Positions 31,341 through 39,420 of a DNA stretch of 64,000 bases are shown piece after piece. Position 1 is the first letter of the stretch. Every line of letters begins with the position of its first letter. The DNA is from Maricaulis sp048268525. Lineage in GTDB: Bacteria > Pseudomonadota > Alphaproteobacteria > Caulobacterales > Maricaulaceae. A program made the translations under genes and the position numbers. The notes under the pieces were generated by a model that worked only from the letters and a program-made list of their open reading frames with translations, did not search any database and had not been told where the DNA came from. Location: the NCBI RefSeq assembly GCF_048268525.1, contig NZ_JBLWVH010000002.1:124001-188000 (forward strand), read 5' to 3'.

Positions 31341-33218
31341 TTAGTTCTGCTCGCTTTCGACCCACGCATTGACGCGCTCTTCCAGCACCGAGAGCGGCAT
31401 GGCGCCCTGGGTCAGCACGACATCATGGAAGTCGCGGATGTCATAGCTTTCACCCAGCTCCTCTTCGGCAATGCCGCGAAGGCGCAGGATTTCCAGCATG
31501 CCGATCTTGTAGGCGGTCGCCTGGCCCGGATAGACGATATAGCGGTCGATCGCGGCGATATTGTCGCCGAGCGGGTTCGGCGTGTTTTCGCTGAGATAGT
31601 CGATCGCTTCCTGGCGCGTCCACTGGTGATAGTGCAGGCCGGTATCGACCACGAGGCGGCAGGCCCGCCACAGCTCCATCGCCAGACGACCGAAGTCGGA
31701 ATAGGGGTCCGAATAGAAGCCGTATTCCTTGGGCAGGAATTCGGTGTAGAGACCCCAGCCTTCGGTATAGGCGGTGTAGCCACCAAAGCGACGGAAGGCG
31801 GGAATGCCTTCCAGCTCCTGCATGATCGCCAGCTGCATGTGGTGACCCGGGCTGCCCTCGTGATAGGCCAGCGCTTCCATCTGGTAGGTCGGCATCAGCG
31901 ACATGTCGCGCAGGTTGGCATAGTAGACGCCCGGACGGGAGCCGTTCGGGGCGGGGCGCTGGTAGAAGGCCTTGCCGGCAGCGTCCTCGCGGAAGACCTC
32001 AACCCGGCGAACCTCGAGCTCGGCGCGGGGGAAGGTGTTGAACATTTGCGGCAGGGTCTCGGTCATCGTGTCGATGAGCGAGGTCGCCTCGGCCAGGTAT
32101 TCGGCCCGGCCCTCATCGGTATTGGGGTAGTAGAACTGCTCGTCGGTGCGCATGAATTCGAAGAAGTCCTGCAGCGACCCCTCATAGCCGACCTGGTCCA
32201 TGATGCCGCGCATTTCATCGTGGATGCGCGCGACTTCCGAGACGCCGAGCTGGTGGATCTCTTCGGCCGACAAATCCATCGTCGTGTAGCCGTTGAGCAG
32301 GAAATTGTAGAACTCACCACCATCGGGGTGTTTCCACACGCCATCGTCCTCGGTGGCGACTTCCGCCTGTTCCTCGAACAGGGCGATGACGCGTTCATAG
32401 GCCGGGGCGACCGCTTCGGTGAGAGCCGTTGTCGCTTCGGTGATCAGGCGGGCCTTGTCGGCATCGTCAATGTCCAGCGCTTCGACCTTGCCAGTGAAAT
32501 CGGCGAGGAGCGGGCTGGCTTCGCCATCATCAAACGGTGCGCCGGAGATGATGTTGCGGGCCGTGGCGATCATCGGCTCGTAGGTCCATTGCGGGGTCAG
32601 GACGCCCAGTTCGGCAGAGCGGCGCGAATTGGCGATGTTCTGGTCCAGATAGGTCGGCAGATTGCGCAGGCGGCCGATATAGGCTTCAGCGTCCTCGGCC
32701 GTATCGACCCGGTGATTGTTGATCAGGAATGAGGCCGCATTCATGTGCGGGCCCGAACGCGGCGTGAATGTGTAGCCGTGATCATTCCAGCGCTGGGCTT
32801 CCCGGGCGCGCTCGGCATTGTATTCGAACAGGCGCCAGGACAGTTGGGCACTGTCGTCGAGGGCATCGAAATCGAAGCTGGCCTGCATGTGTGCCAGATC
32901 GGCCTGACCGAGCTCAAAGCCTTCCTGGGCATACTCGGGAGACGCATCCGACCACTGGTCGTAATTGGTCTTCATGCCCAGATAGGTCTGGGTCATCGGT
33001 GAGCGCGCCACATTGCGGTCGAAGACCTCCTGGAACCAGGCATTGAGGCGATCGGATTCCGTCTCCTCCACGCTGGCGGTTTCGACCTGTTCCGTGGTTT
33101 CCGTTGCGACCGTTTCGGCCGGCATCGTCTCGGAGGCGGCCGTGGTGTCCTCGGTGGCATTGCAGGCGGTGAGGAGGGCGAGCGCCGAAACGCCGACAGT
33201 CCAGTGTGAAATACGCAT
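31341..33218 (-). CDS. DUF885 lipoprotein, predicted metallopeptidase (copy 1)
   Basis: 625 residues. A lipoprotein signal (MRISHWTVGVSALALLTAC) has the cysteine at residue 19. YHEGSPGHH near residue 451 and YTEGWGLYTE about 30 residues on are the presumed zinc-binding and catalytic region of DUF885, a fold related to M3-like peptidases. FFEFMRTDEQFYYPNTDEGR is nearly identical to the next copy. Predicted to act outside the inner membrane on peptides. It is the last of three tandem minus-strand paralogues, 21 bp after copy 2. Confidence 0.9.
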   Translation of the reverse strand: MRISHWTVGVSALALLTACNATEDTTAASETMPAETVATETTEQVETASVEETESDRLNAWFQEVFDRNVARSPMTQTYLGMKTNYDQWSDASPEYAQEGFELGQADLAHMQASFDFDALDDSAQLSWRLFEYNAERAREAQRWNDHGYTFTPRSGPHMNAASFLINNHRVDTAEDAEAYIGRLRNLPTYLDQNIANSRRSAELGVLTPQWTYEPMIATARNIISGAPFDDGEASPLLADFTGKVEALDIDDADKARLITEATTALTEAVAPAYERVIALFEEQAEVATEDDGVWKHPDGGEFYNFLLNGYTTMDLSAEEIHQLGVSEVARIHDEMRGIMDQVGYEGSLQDFFEFMRTDEQFYYPNTDEGRAEYLAEATSLIDTMTETLPQMFNTFPRAELEVRRVEVFREDAAGKAFYQRPAPNGSRPGVYYANLRDMSLMPTYQMEALAYHEGSPGHHMQLAIMQELEGIPAFRRFGGYTAYTEGWGLYTEFLPKEYGFYSDPYSDFGRLAMELWRACRLVVDTGLHYHQWTRQEAIDYLSENTPNPLGDNIAAIDRYIVYPGQATAYKIGMLEILRLRGIAEEELGESYDIRDFHDVVLTQGAMPLSVLEERVNAWVESEQN

Positions 33219-33239
33219 TATCTTACCCCTTCAAGTGCA

Positions 33240-35126
33240 TCAGTCGGACGCTTCGGTCCGCTTTTCGTCGACATAATCATTGATCAATGCCGTCAGCACC
33301 GCCAAGGGCAGAGAGCCATTGGTGAGCACGACATCGTGGAATTCGCCATAATCGAAGGCGTCTCCCAGCTCGGCCTGCGCGAAGTCGCGCAATTGCCGGA
33401 TCCGCATCTGCCCGGTTTTGTAGGAGGTCGCCTGGCCGGGCCAGACGATATAGCGCTCGACCTCGCGGGTGATCTCCTCCTCGGTGAAGGAGGTGTTGGT
33501 GCGCAGATAGTCGATGGCGTCTTCGCGTGACCATTGCAGGGAATGGATGCCGGTATCAACGACCAGGCGTCCGGCCCGCCACAGCTCATAGGCGAGGCGG
33601 CCGAAATCCTGATAGGGATCGTCGAACAGGCCCATGTCCTTGCCGAGGCTCTCGGCATACAGCGCCCAGCCCTCGCCAAAGGCCGACAGGTAGAGGAAGC
33701 GCTGGAACATCGGCGTGCCTTCCTGCTCCTGCGCAAGCGTGAGCTGGAAATGGTGACCCGGAATGCCCTCGTGATAGGCCAGCGTCTCCATCTGGTAGGT
33801 CGGCAGGTTCCGCATGTTCAGCGTGTTGGCGTAGTAGATCCCCGGTCGGGAACCATCGAGCGAACCGGTATTGTAGAAGGCGGTTGGTGAGCCGGCGGCG
33901 CGATAGGCCTCGACTTCACGCACCACCATCTCGCCCTGCGGCACGGTGTCGAAATAGTCGGGGATGACGCCGCGAACGCGGTCGAACACGTCCGAGACTT
34001 CGGCGATATAGCGCGCGCGGCCCTCATCGGTGGACGGGTAGTAGAATTGCTCGTCGGTGCGCATGAACTCGAAGAAGTCCTGGAGGCTGCCTTCAAAGCC
34101 GACCTGCTCCATGATGCCGCGCATCTCGCCATGGATGCGCTCGATCTCGGCCAGGCCGGTATCGTGTACCTCTTGCGGCGACAGGTCCGGCAGGGTGGTG
34201 AAGGCGGCCAGCTGGCTTTGGTAATAGGCCTCACCGTTCGGCAATTTCCAGGCGCCGTCGCGCTCGTCGGTCATCGCTTCGTGGCGTTCGAACATTGCGA
34301 TCAACCGGCCATAGGCGGGGCCCACGACGTCCGTCAGCGCGGTGGTGCCGCGGGCGATCAGGTCTGCCTTGGCGTCGTCGTCGATATCGAGCGATTCCAC
34401 CTTAGCCGTGAGGTCGGCGAGCAGGGGCGAGACCGCATCGCTGTCATCAAACGGGGCACCGGTGACAACCGCGCCGGTATTGCCGATCAGGTATTGAAAG
34501 GCGAAGCGGGGCGGGATGACGCCGGCTTCGGCACGGGCATCGGCGCGGGCGATCAGCGTGTCGAGGACCGGCCCGATGCCGTTGAGCCGCGAGATATAGG
34601 CTTCGGCATGGTCGACATTCTCGACCCGGTGCTGGCCGATCAGGGTCGACGGCAGGCCGGTGTGCGGACCGAACATCTGCGTGAAGACGTAGGTCTGATC
34701 ACGGAACTCGAACTGGCGGATGCCGGTTTCCTGCAGGTATTCGAACACCCGCCAGGACACGCTGGCATCGCGATCGAGCGCGTCGAAATCGAAGTTTTCG
34801 CGCATGTAGGCGAGGCGATCGACGCGGCGCTGCTGGGCAGCCTCGGCGGCGGCGTCGCTGACATCGTCCCAGCGTCCATAGGCGTCCAGGTCGTCGATGC
34901 GGCCCAGGCCCGTCTGTTGCTGCGGTGAGCGCGCGAGATCGGCCTCGAAGAGTTCCGAATACCACGCGTAGAGGCGCTGGCTTTCTGTCTGCTCGACCGG
35001 TGGTGTCGCGGCCTCGGCTTCGACGACCGGGCTTGTATCGGTGGCCGGCGCGGCGGCTTGCGGCGAGCAGGCAGCGGCAATGGCCAGAACCGAGGCGGCA
35101 GCGAGCCAGTTTTGAAGGCGTGTCAT
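33240..35126 (-). CDS. DUF885 lipoprotein, predicted metallopeptidase (copy 2)
   Basis: 628 residues. MTRLQNWLAAASVLAIAAAC gives a lipobox cysteine at residue 20. YHEGIPGHHFQ near residue 451 and FGEGWALYAESLGKDMGLF are the family's active-site segments. It shares LQDFFEFMRTDEQFYYP with copy 1 and ESLGKDMG-type segments with copy 3, so the set arose by tandem duplication. Separated from copy 1 by 21 bp (likely one transcript) and from copy 3 by 133 bp. Confidence 0.9.
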   Translation of the reverse strand: MTRLQNWLAAASVLAIAAACSPQAAAPATDTSPVVEAEAATPPVEQTESQRLYAWYSELFEADLARSPQQQTGLGRIDDLDAYGRWDDVSDAAAEAAQQRRVDRLAYMRENFDFDALDRDASVSWRVFEYLQETGIRQFEFRDQTYVFTQMFGPHTGLPSTLIGQHRVENVDHAEAYISRLNGIGPVLDTLIARADARAEAGVIPPRFAFQYLIGNTGAVVTGAPFDDSDAVSPLLADLTAKVESLDIDDDAKADLIARGTTALTDVVGPAYGRLIAMFERHEAMTDERDGAWKLPNGEAYYQSQLAAFTTLPDLSPQEVHDTGLAEIERIHGEMRGIMEQVGFEGSLQDFFEFMRTDEQFYYPSTDEGRARYIAEVSDVFDRVRGVIPDYFDTVPQGEMVVREVEAYRAAGSPTAFYNTGSLDGSRPGIYYANTLNMRNLPTYQMETLAYHEGIPGHHFQLTLAQEQEGTPMFQRFLYLSAFGEGWALYAESLGKDMGLFDDPYQDFGRLAYELWRAGRLVVDTGIHSLQWSREDAIDYLRTNTSFTEEEITREVERYIVWPGQATSYKTGQMRIRQLRDFAQAELGDAFDYGEFHDVVLTNGSLPLAVLTALINDYVDEKRTEASD

Positions 35127-35259
35127 GAGTTCTCCCCCGGCAGGCCCTGTCTCTCCCGGAACAGGGCGGGCCGCTCAAACGATCCGGGCGGCAGAATAAC
35201 CTGCCGCCCGGTCGGACTGTCAAACGATGGTCGCGGTCTCGCCCGATTGGCGGACCGGA

Positions 35260-37149
35260 CTATTCGGCCAGTTTGCGGGCGATCCAGTCATCGACCAGCT
35301 CTTCCAGCAAGGTCAGCGGGATCGAACCATTGGTCAGCACGATGTCATGGAATTCGCCATAGCTGAAATCATCGCCCAGCTGATCCATGGCGCGCTGGCG
35401 CAGGTCGAGAATGGTCAGCATGCCGACCTTGTAGGACACCGCCTGACCGGGCCAGACCATGTAGCGACGGACCTCGTTGACGATGTCGCCTTCCGGCATC
35501 GGCGTGGTGGCGAGCATGTAGTCGACCGCCTCCTGTTCGCTCCATTGCAGGTGATGGATGCCGGTGTCGACGACCAGGCGGGCGGCGCGGAAGACCTCAT
35601 AGGAGAGGCGGCCGAAGTCCTGGTAGGGATCGGTGAAGAAGCCCATGTCCTTGCCGAGATTCTCGGCATACAGCGCCCAGCCTTCGCCATAGGCGGAATA
35701 CCACTGCAGGCGCTGGAACATCGGCGCGTTCTCCAGCTCCTGGGCCAGCGAGGACTGGAAATGGTGACCCGGTGCGCCCTCGTGATAGGCGAGGGATTCC
35801 ATCAGATAGGTCGGATTGTCACGCATGTTGGCGAGATTGACGTAATAGGCGCCCGGTCGCGTGCCATCGAGGGAACCCGGCTCGTAGAAGGCCCCGGTCG
35901 CCGTCGTGATCCGGTATTCCTCAACCGCACGAACATCGAGTTCCGCTCGCGGAAGCTGACCGAAATATTGCGGAGCGACTTCGCTGATCTGGTCGATCAT
36001 CGCTGCCGACTCGGACAGATAGCGCTGCCGGCCTTCCTCAGTGTCTTCGTAGTAGAACTCGTCGCTTGTGCGCAGGTGCTCGAAGAACTCCAGCAGGGTG
36101 CCTTCAAACCCGACCGTTTCCATGATCGCCCGCATCTCGCCATGGATGCGCTCGACCTCGTCCAGACCCGTCTGGTGGATCTGGTCCGCCGTCATGTCCG
36201 CCCGGGTCGTGTAATTCATCAGCTGGCTGCGATAATAGGCCTCGCCCTCGGGCAGCGCCCAGGCGCCATTGATGGCATCGCCGGCCATGTCGGCATGCGT
36301 TTCCATGGTCGCGATCAGGTGGTCATAGGCCGGGCCGACGCTCGTCAGGAGCGCAGCCTGAGCGCGGTCCAGCAGGTCCTGGCGCGCTTCATCTTCTATC
36401 TCGAGTTCACCGATCTTGGCCTGGAAGTCAGCCCAGAGCGGGGAATCCTCTCCACTGTCGTCAAACGGTGCGCCGGTGACGAAGCGCTGTGCGGCTTCGA
36501 TGATGATCGGATAGGCAAATGCGGGTGCCAGGACGCCCTGTTGCGCCCGGTCGTCGGCCTGCTGGGTCGCGGTGTTGAGCACATCACCCATTCCCTGGAG
36601 ACGGCTGACATAGGCTTCGGCGTGCTCGACAGACTCGACCCGGTGATAGCCGATCATGGTCGAGGCGAGGCCGGTGTGAGGGCCGAAGAAGGACGAGTAG
36701 ACGTAGCCGTGATCCCAGAATTCCGATTGCTGGGCATTGTTCTCGGTGATGAATTCGGCAAAGCGCCAGGTGACCTGGGCCTCGGGAGTCAGGGCGTCAT
36801 AGTCGAAATTCTCTTGCATGTAGCGCTGACGTGCTGCGGCGCGCTCCAGGCCATCGCGATAGGCTTGCTCGCTCGGGTCATCCCAGCGGCCATAGGCGTC
36901 GAGATCGTCGATCATGCCGAGATAGGTCTGACCGATCGGCGAATAGGCCATTTCCGCCTCGAATTCCTGCTGGAACCAGGCGTAAAGGCGTTCCGTCTCG
37001 GTCTGCTCGCTCGCGGCGGCCGGTTCGGACCCTGTCTCGGCAACCGGCGGATTCGCGGTCGCGGCAGCGGTTTCAGTTTCGTCGGCCGGCGTGCAAGCGC
37101 CTGCCAGGACAAGGGCGCTCGCGCTGGCGAGCAGAAGGTGAAGGCGCAT
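35260..37149 (-). CDS. DUF885 lipoprotein, predicted metallopeptidase (copy 3)
   Basis: 629 residues from MRLHLLLASASALVLAGAC, where the lipobox cysteine fixes the start at 37149; the much longer frame upstream is the shadow of fliQ. YHEGAPGHHFQSSL near residue 451 and YGEGWALYAENLGKDMGFF are the active-site segments. First in the row, divergent from fliQ, so the 113-bp gap must hold promoters for both. Confidence 0.9.
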   Translation of the reverse strand: MRLHLLLASASALVLAGACTPADETETAAATANPPVAETGSEPAAASEQTETERLYAWFQQEFEAEMAYSPIGQTYLGMIDDLDAYGRWDDPSEQAYRDGLERAAARQRYMQENFDYDALTPEAQVTWRFAEFITENNAQQSEFWDHGYVYSSFFGPHTGLASTMIGYHRVESVEHAEAYVSRLQGMGDVLNTATQQADDRAQQGVLAPAFAYPIIIEAAQRFVTGAPFDDSGEDSPLWADFQAKIGELEIEDEARQDLLDRAQAALLTSVGPAYDHLIATMETHADMAGDAINGAWALPEGEAYYRSQLMNYTTRADMTADQIHQTGLDEVERIHGEMRAIMETVGFEGTLLEFFEHLRTSDEFYYEDTEEGRQRYLSESAAMIDQISEVAPQYFGQLPRAELDVRAVEEYRITTATGAFYEPGSLDGTRPGAYYVNLANMRDNPTYLMESLAYHEGAPGHHFQSSLAQELENAPMFQRLQWYSAYGEGWALYAENLGKDMGFFTDPYQDFGRLSYEVFRAARLVVDTGIHHLQWSEQEAVDYMLATTPMPEGDIVNEVRRYMVWPGQAVSYKVGMLTILDLRQRAMDQLGDDFSYGEFHDIVLTNGSIPLTLLEELVDDWIARKLAE

Positions 37150-37186
37150 GGCTGGATATTCCCCGTTTACCAGAATTGACCATTTC

Positions 37187-37222
37187 TTAACGCTGCTGGA
37201 GCATGCGTAAACATAATTAACC
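37187..37222. promoter_or_regulatory. weak CtrA-like half-sites upstream of fliQ
   Basis: TTAAC at 37187 and ATTAACC at 37216-37222 are CtrA-like half-sites in the only AT-rich part of the copy 3/fliQ gap. No TTAA-N7-TTAA pair is present. The fliQ promoter is CtrA-dependent in Caulobacter, hence the mention. Confidence 0.3.
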
Positions 37223-37261
37223 GTAAGACCGATTCTCCCCGCTCGTGCTGAGGCGAGACCC

Positions 37262-37525
37262 GTGACCGGACCTGAAGTTCTCGATTTTGCAAGGGAAGCC
37301 ATCTGGCTCATGCTTGCCATGGCAGCCCCGATCATGCTGGTCGGTTTGGCCGTGGGTGTCACGATCGCCTTGTTCCAGGCTTTGACGCAAGTGCAGGAAA
37401 TGACGTTGGTTTTCGTTCCGAAAATCATCGCAATCTTCATTGCCTTGTTGCTGTTCCTGCCTTTGATGGGTGGTTTGATGGCCGGCTTCATGGCGATGAT
37501 TTTCGACCGGATCGCCAACCCATGA
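37262..37525 (+). CDS. fliQ: flagellar export gate protein FliQ
   Basis: 87 residues from a GTG start. Two membrane helices, IMLVGLAVGVTIALFQALTQ and IIAIFIALLLFLPLMGGLMA, with the conserved ALTQVQEMTLVFVPKI between them. Part of the FliPQR gate. Its stop overlaps the fliR start by 4 bp. Confidence 0.97.
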   Translation: MTGPEVLDFAREAIWLMLAMAAPIMLVGLAVGVTIALFQALTQVQEMTLVFVPKIIAIFIALLLFLPLMGGLMAGFMAMIFDRIANP

Positions 37526-38274
37526 TCCCTGAACTCCCCGCGCTGGTTTACGCGGCCGGGCTGGTGTTCGCGCGGCTCGGGGCGATCCTGATGTTGCTGC
37601 CGGGTTTTGGCGAACCCTCGATTCCGGTCCGGTTCCGGCTCGCCTTCGCCCTCCTTTTCTGTCTGATCCTGGGCCCGATCATCGCCCCGTCACTGCCGGC
37701 CATGCCGGAGCAGCCGCTGGCAATGGCGGGCATCGTGATGAGCGAGCTGATCATCGGGCTGATGATCGGTGCGGTCGCCCGTATCTTCATGTCCACAGCA
37801 GCGGTCGCCGGTCAGGTGATCGGCATGCAGTCGGGCCTTGCCATGGCCCAGTCGTTCGATCCGTCCCAGGGCGCGCAAGGGGCCCTGATCTCGACCTTCC
37901 TCAACCTGACCTTCCTGATGCTTCTGTTGGCGACCAACACCCACCACATGCTGCTGCAGATGGCGGCCAACTCCTACCAGGTGTTTGATCCGGGCAGCAT
38001 GCCGTCCTTGACCGATGCCGCCGACTGGGCGTTGAGCGCCTTTGTCGATGCCTTCCGGATCGGGGTGCAGCTGGCCTCGCCGCTGATCATGTACGGCCTG
38101 CTTTTCTATCTGGCGCTTGGCGTACTGTCGCGCTTGATGCCGCAGGCACAGATCTTCTTTATCGCTATGCCGTCGAATATCATGATTGGCCTGTTCATCC
38201 TCACCATTGCGCTCGGCGCGATGAGTGCGGTCTGGCTGGAGCGCATGCAGCGTTTCGCCATGGACATGAACTGA
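37522..38274 (+). CDS. fliR: flagellar export gate protein FliR
   Basis: 250 residues, normal length, with several membrane helices. PGFGEPSIPVRFRLAFALLF and GQVIGMQSGLAMAQSFDPSQ are the FliR landmarks. Member of fliQ-fliR-flhB, overlapping fliQ by 4 bp and 15 bp before flhB. Confidence 0.96.
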   Translation: MIPELPALVYAAGLVFARLGAILMLLPGFGEPSIPVRFRLAFALLFCLILGPIIAPSLPAMPEQPLAMAGIVMSELIIGLMIGAVARIFMSTAAVAGQVIGMQSGLAMAQSFDPSQGAQGALISTFLNLTFLMLLLATNTHHMLLQMAANSYQVFDPGSMPSLTDAADWALSAFVDAFRIGVQLASPLIMYGLLFYLALGVLSRLMPQAQIFFIAMPSNIMIGLFILTIALGAMSAVWLERMQRFAMDMN

Positions 38275-38289
38275 GAAGGCTGAAGAGGC

Positions 38290-39381
38290 ATGGCCGAAGG
38301 CGAAGACGACAGCCAGAAAACGGAAGAGCCGACCCAGCGGCGGCTGGATGACGCGCGCAAGAAGGGCGATGTCGCCAAGTCGCAGGAGATTCCCGGCTGG
38401 TTCGTGCTGGCGGCGGGGCTGGCCCTGTTGAGCTTCATTTTCCCGATGATGTCGCGGGCGCTGGCCGGCAATCTGGAAGTCTTCTTCGAGCAACCACACG
38501 ATTTTGCCATCAACCCCGGGGCCATGATGGGCCTGATGCAGTCTGTGGCATGGCAGGTGGTCGCCATTGTAGGGCTGCCGATCGGCGCGCTGGCCTTCGC
38601 CGGTTTTGCCGGGCACTACATCCAGCAGGGCATGCTGTTCACCACCGAGAAAATCCAGCCCAAGCTGAGCAAGCTCAATCCGATCGAGGGCTTCAAACGG
38701 AATTTCGGACCGCAGGGCCTGGCCAATTTTCTCAAGGGCGTCGGCAAGATGGCGCTTGTGGCCGTCGCGGCCTTCCTGGTCATCTATCCCAAGCGGGAAA
38801 TCCTGGCCGGCCTGCCGGCGCTGGATATCGGCTCCCTGCTGTCGCTGGTACGCCAGGGTGCGATCGAACTGCTGCTGGCGGCGCTGACGGTTTATGCGGT
38901 CATTGCCGGCCTGGACTATATATTCCAGCGTCAGAGCTTCATGAAGCGCAACCGGATGTCGCGACGCGAGATCAAGGACGAGATGAAGCAGTCCGAGGGC
39001 GACCCGCAGATCCGGGCGAAACTGCGTCAGCTGCGTCAGGAACGCTCCCAGCGGCGCATGATGACCAAGGTCCCGGACGCGACCGTCGTCGTCACAAACC
39101 CCACCCACTATGCCATCGCGCTGCATTATGTGCAGGGTGAGACCCCGGCGCCGGTCTGTGTCGCCAAGGGCGTGGACGAGGTCGCATTGCGCATCCGTGA
39201 ACTGGCCGAAGAGCACAGCGTCCCCATCGTCGAAGACCCGCCGCTGGCGCGTGCCCTGCACGCCACCGCGGATCTTGACGAGGAAATTCCCACCGAGCAC
39301 TTCCAGGCCGTGGCGAAAGTCGTCGGCTACGTCCTGTCTATCTCGCAGGGGCGGCGCGCACGATACCGCCCGAGCGAGTAG
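38290..39381 (+). CDS. flhB: flagellar export switch protein FlhB
   Basis: 363 residues. The N-terminus DDSQKTEEPTQRRLDDARKK is the classic FlhB start; four membrane helices follow. The autocleavage motif NPTH lies at residues 270-273 (VVVTNPTHYAIALHY), with cleavage expected between Asn270 and Pro271. FlhB switches export from rod/hook to filament substrates. cckA follows 39 bp after. Confidence 0.97.
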   Translation: MAEGEDDSQKTEEPTQRRLDDARKKGDVAKSQEIPGWFVLAAGLALLSFIFPMMSRALAGNLEVFFEQPHDFAINPGAMMGLMQSVAWQVVAIVGLPIGALAFAGFAGHYIQQGMLFTTEKIQPKLSKLNPIEGFKRNFGPQGLANFLKGVGKMALVAVAAFLVIYPKREILAGLPALDIGSLLSLVRQGAIELLLAALTVYAVIAGLDYIFQRQSFMKRNRMSRREIKDEMKQSEGDPQIRAKLRQLRQERSQRRMMTKVPDATVVVTNPTHYAIALHYVQGETPAPVCVAKGVDEVALRIRELAEEHSVPIVEDPPLARALHATADLDEEIPTEHFQAVAKVVGYVLSISQGRRARYRPSE

Positions 39382-39420
39382 ACTTCCTGCAAGCAGTCCT
39401 GATTCGCGCCGGAGAGCCGC

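Noticed and set aside
37150..37518. N-terminal extension of DUF885 copy 3 across fliQ
   Set aside because: It is antisense to fliQ, and the true protein begins with a lipoprotein signal at 37149.
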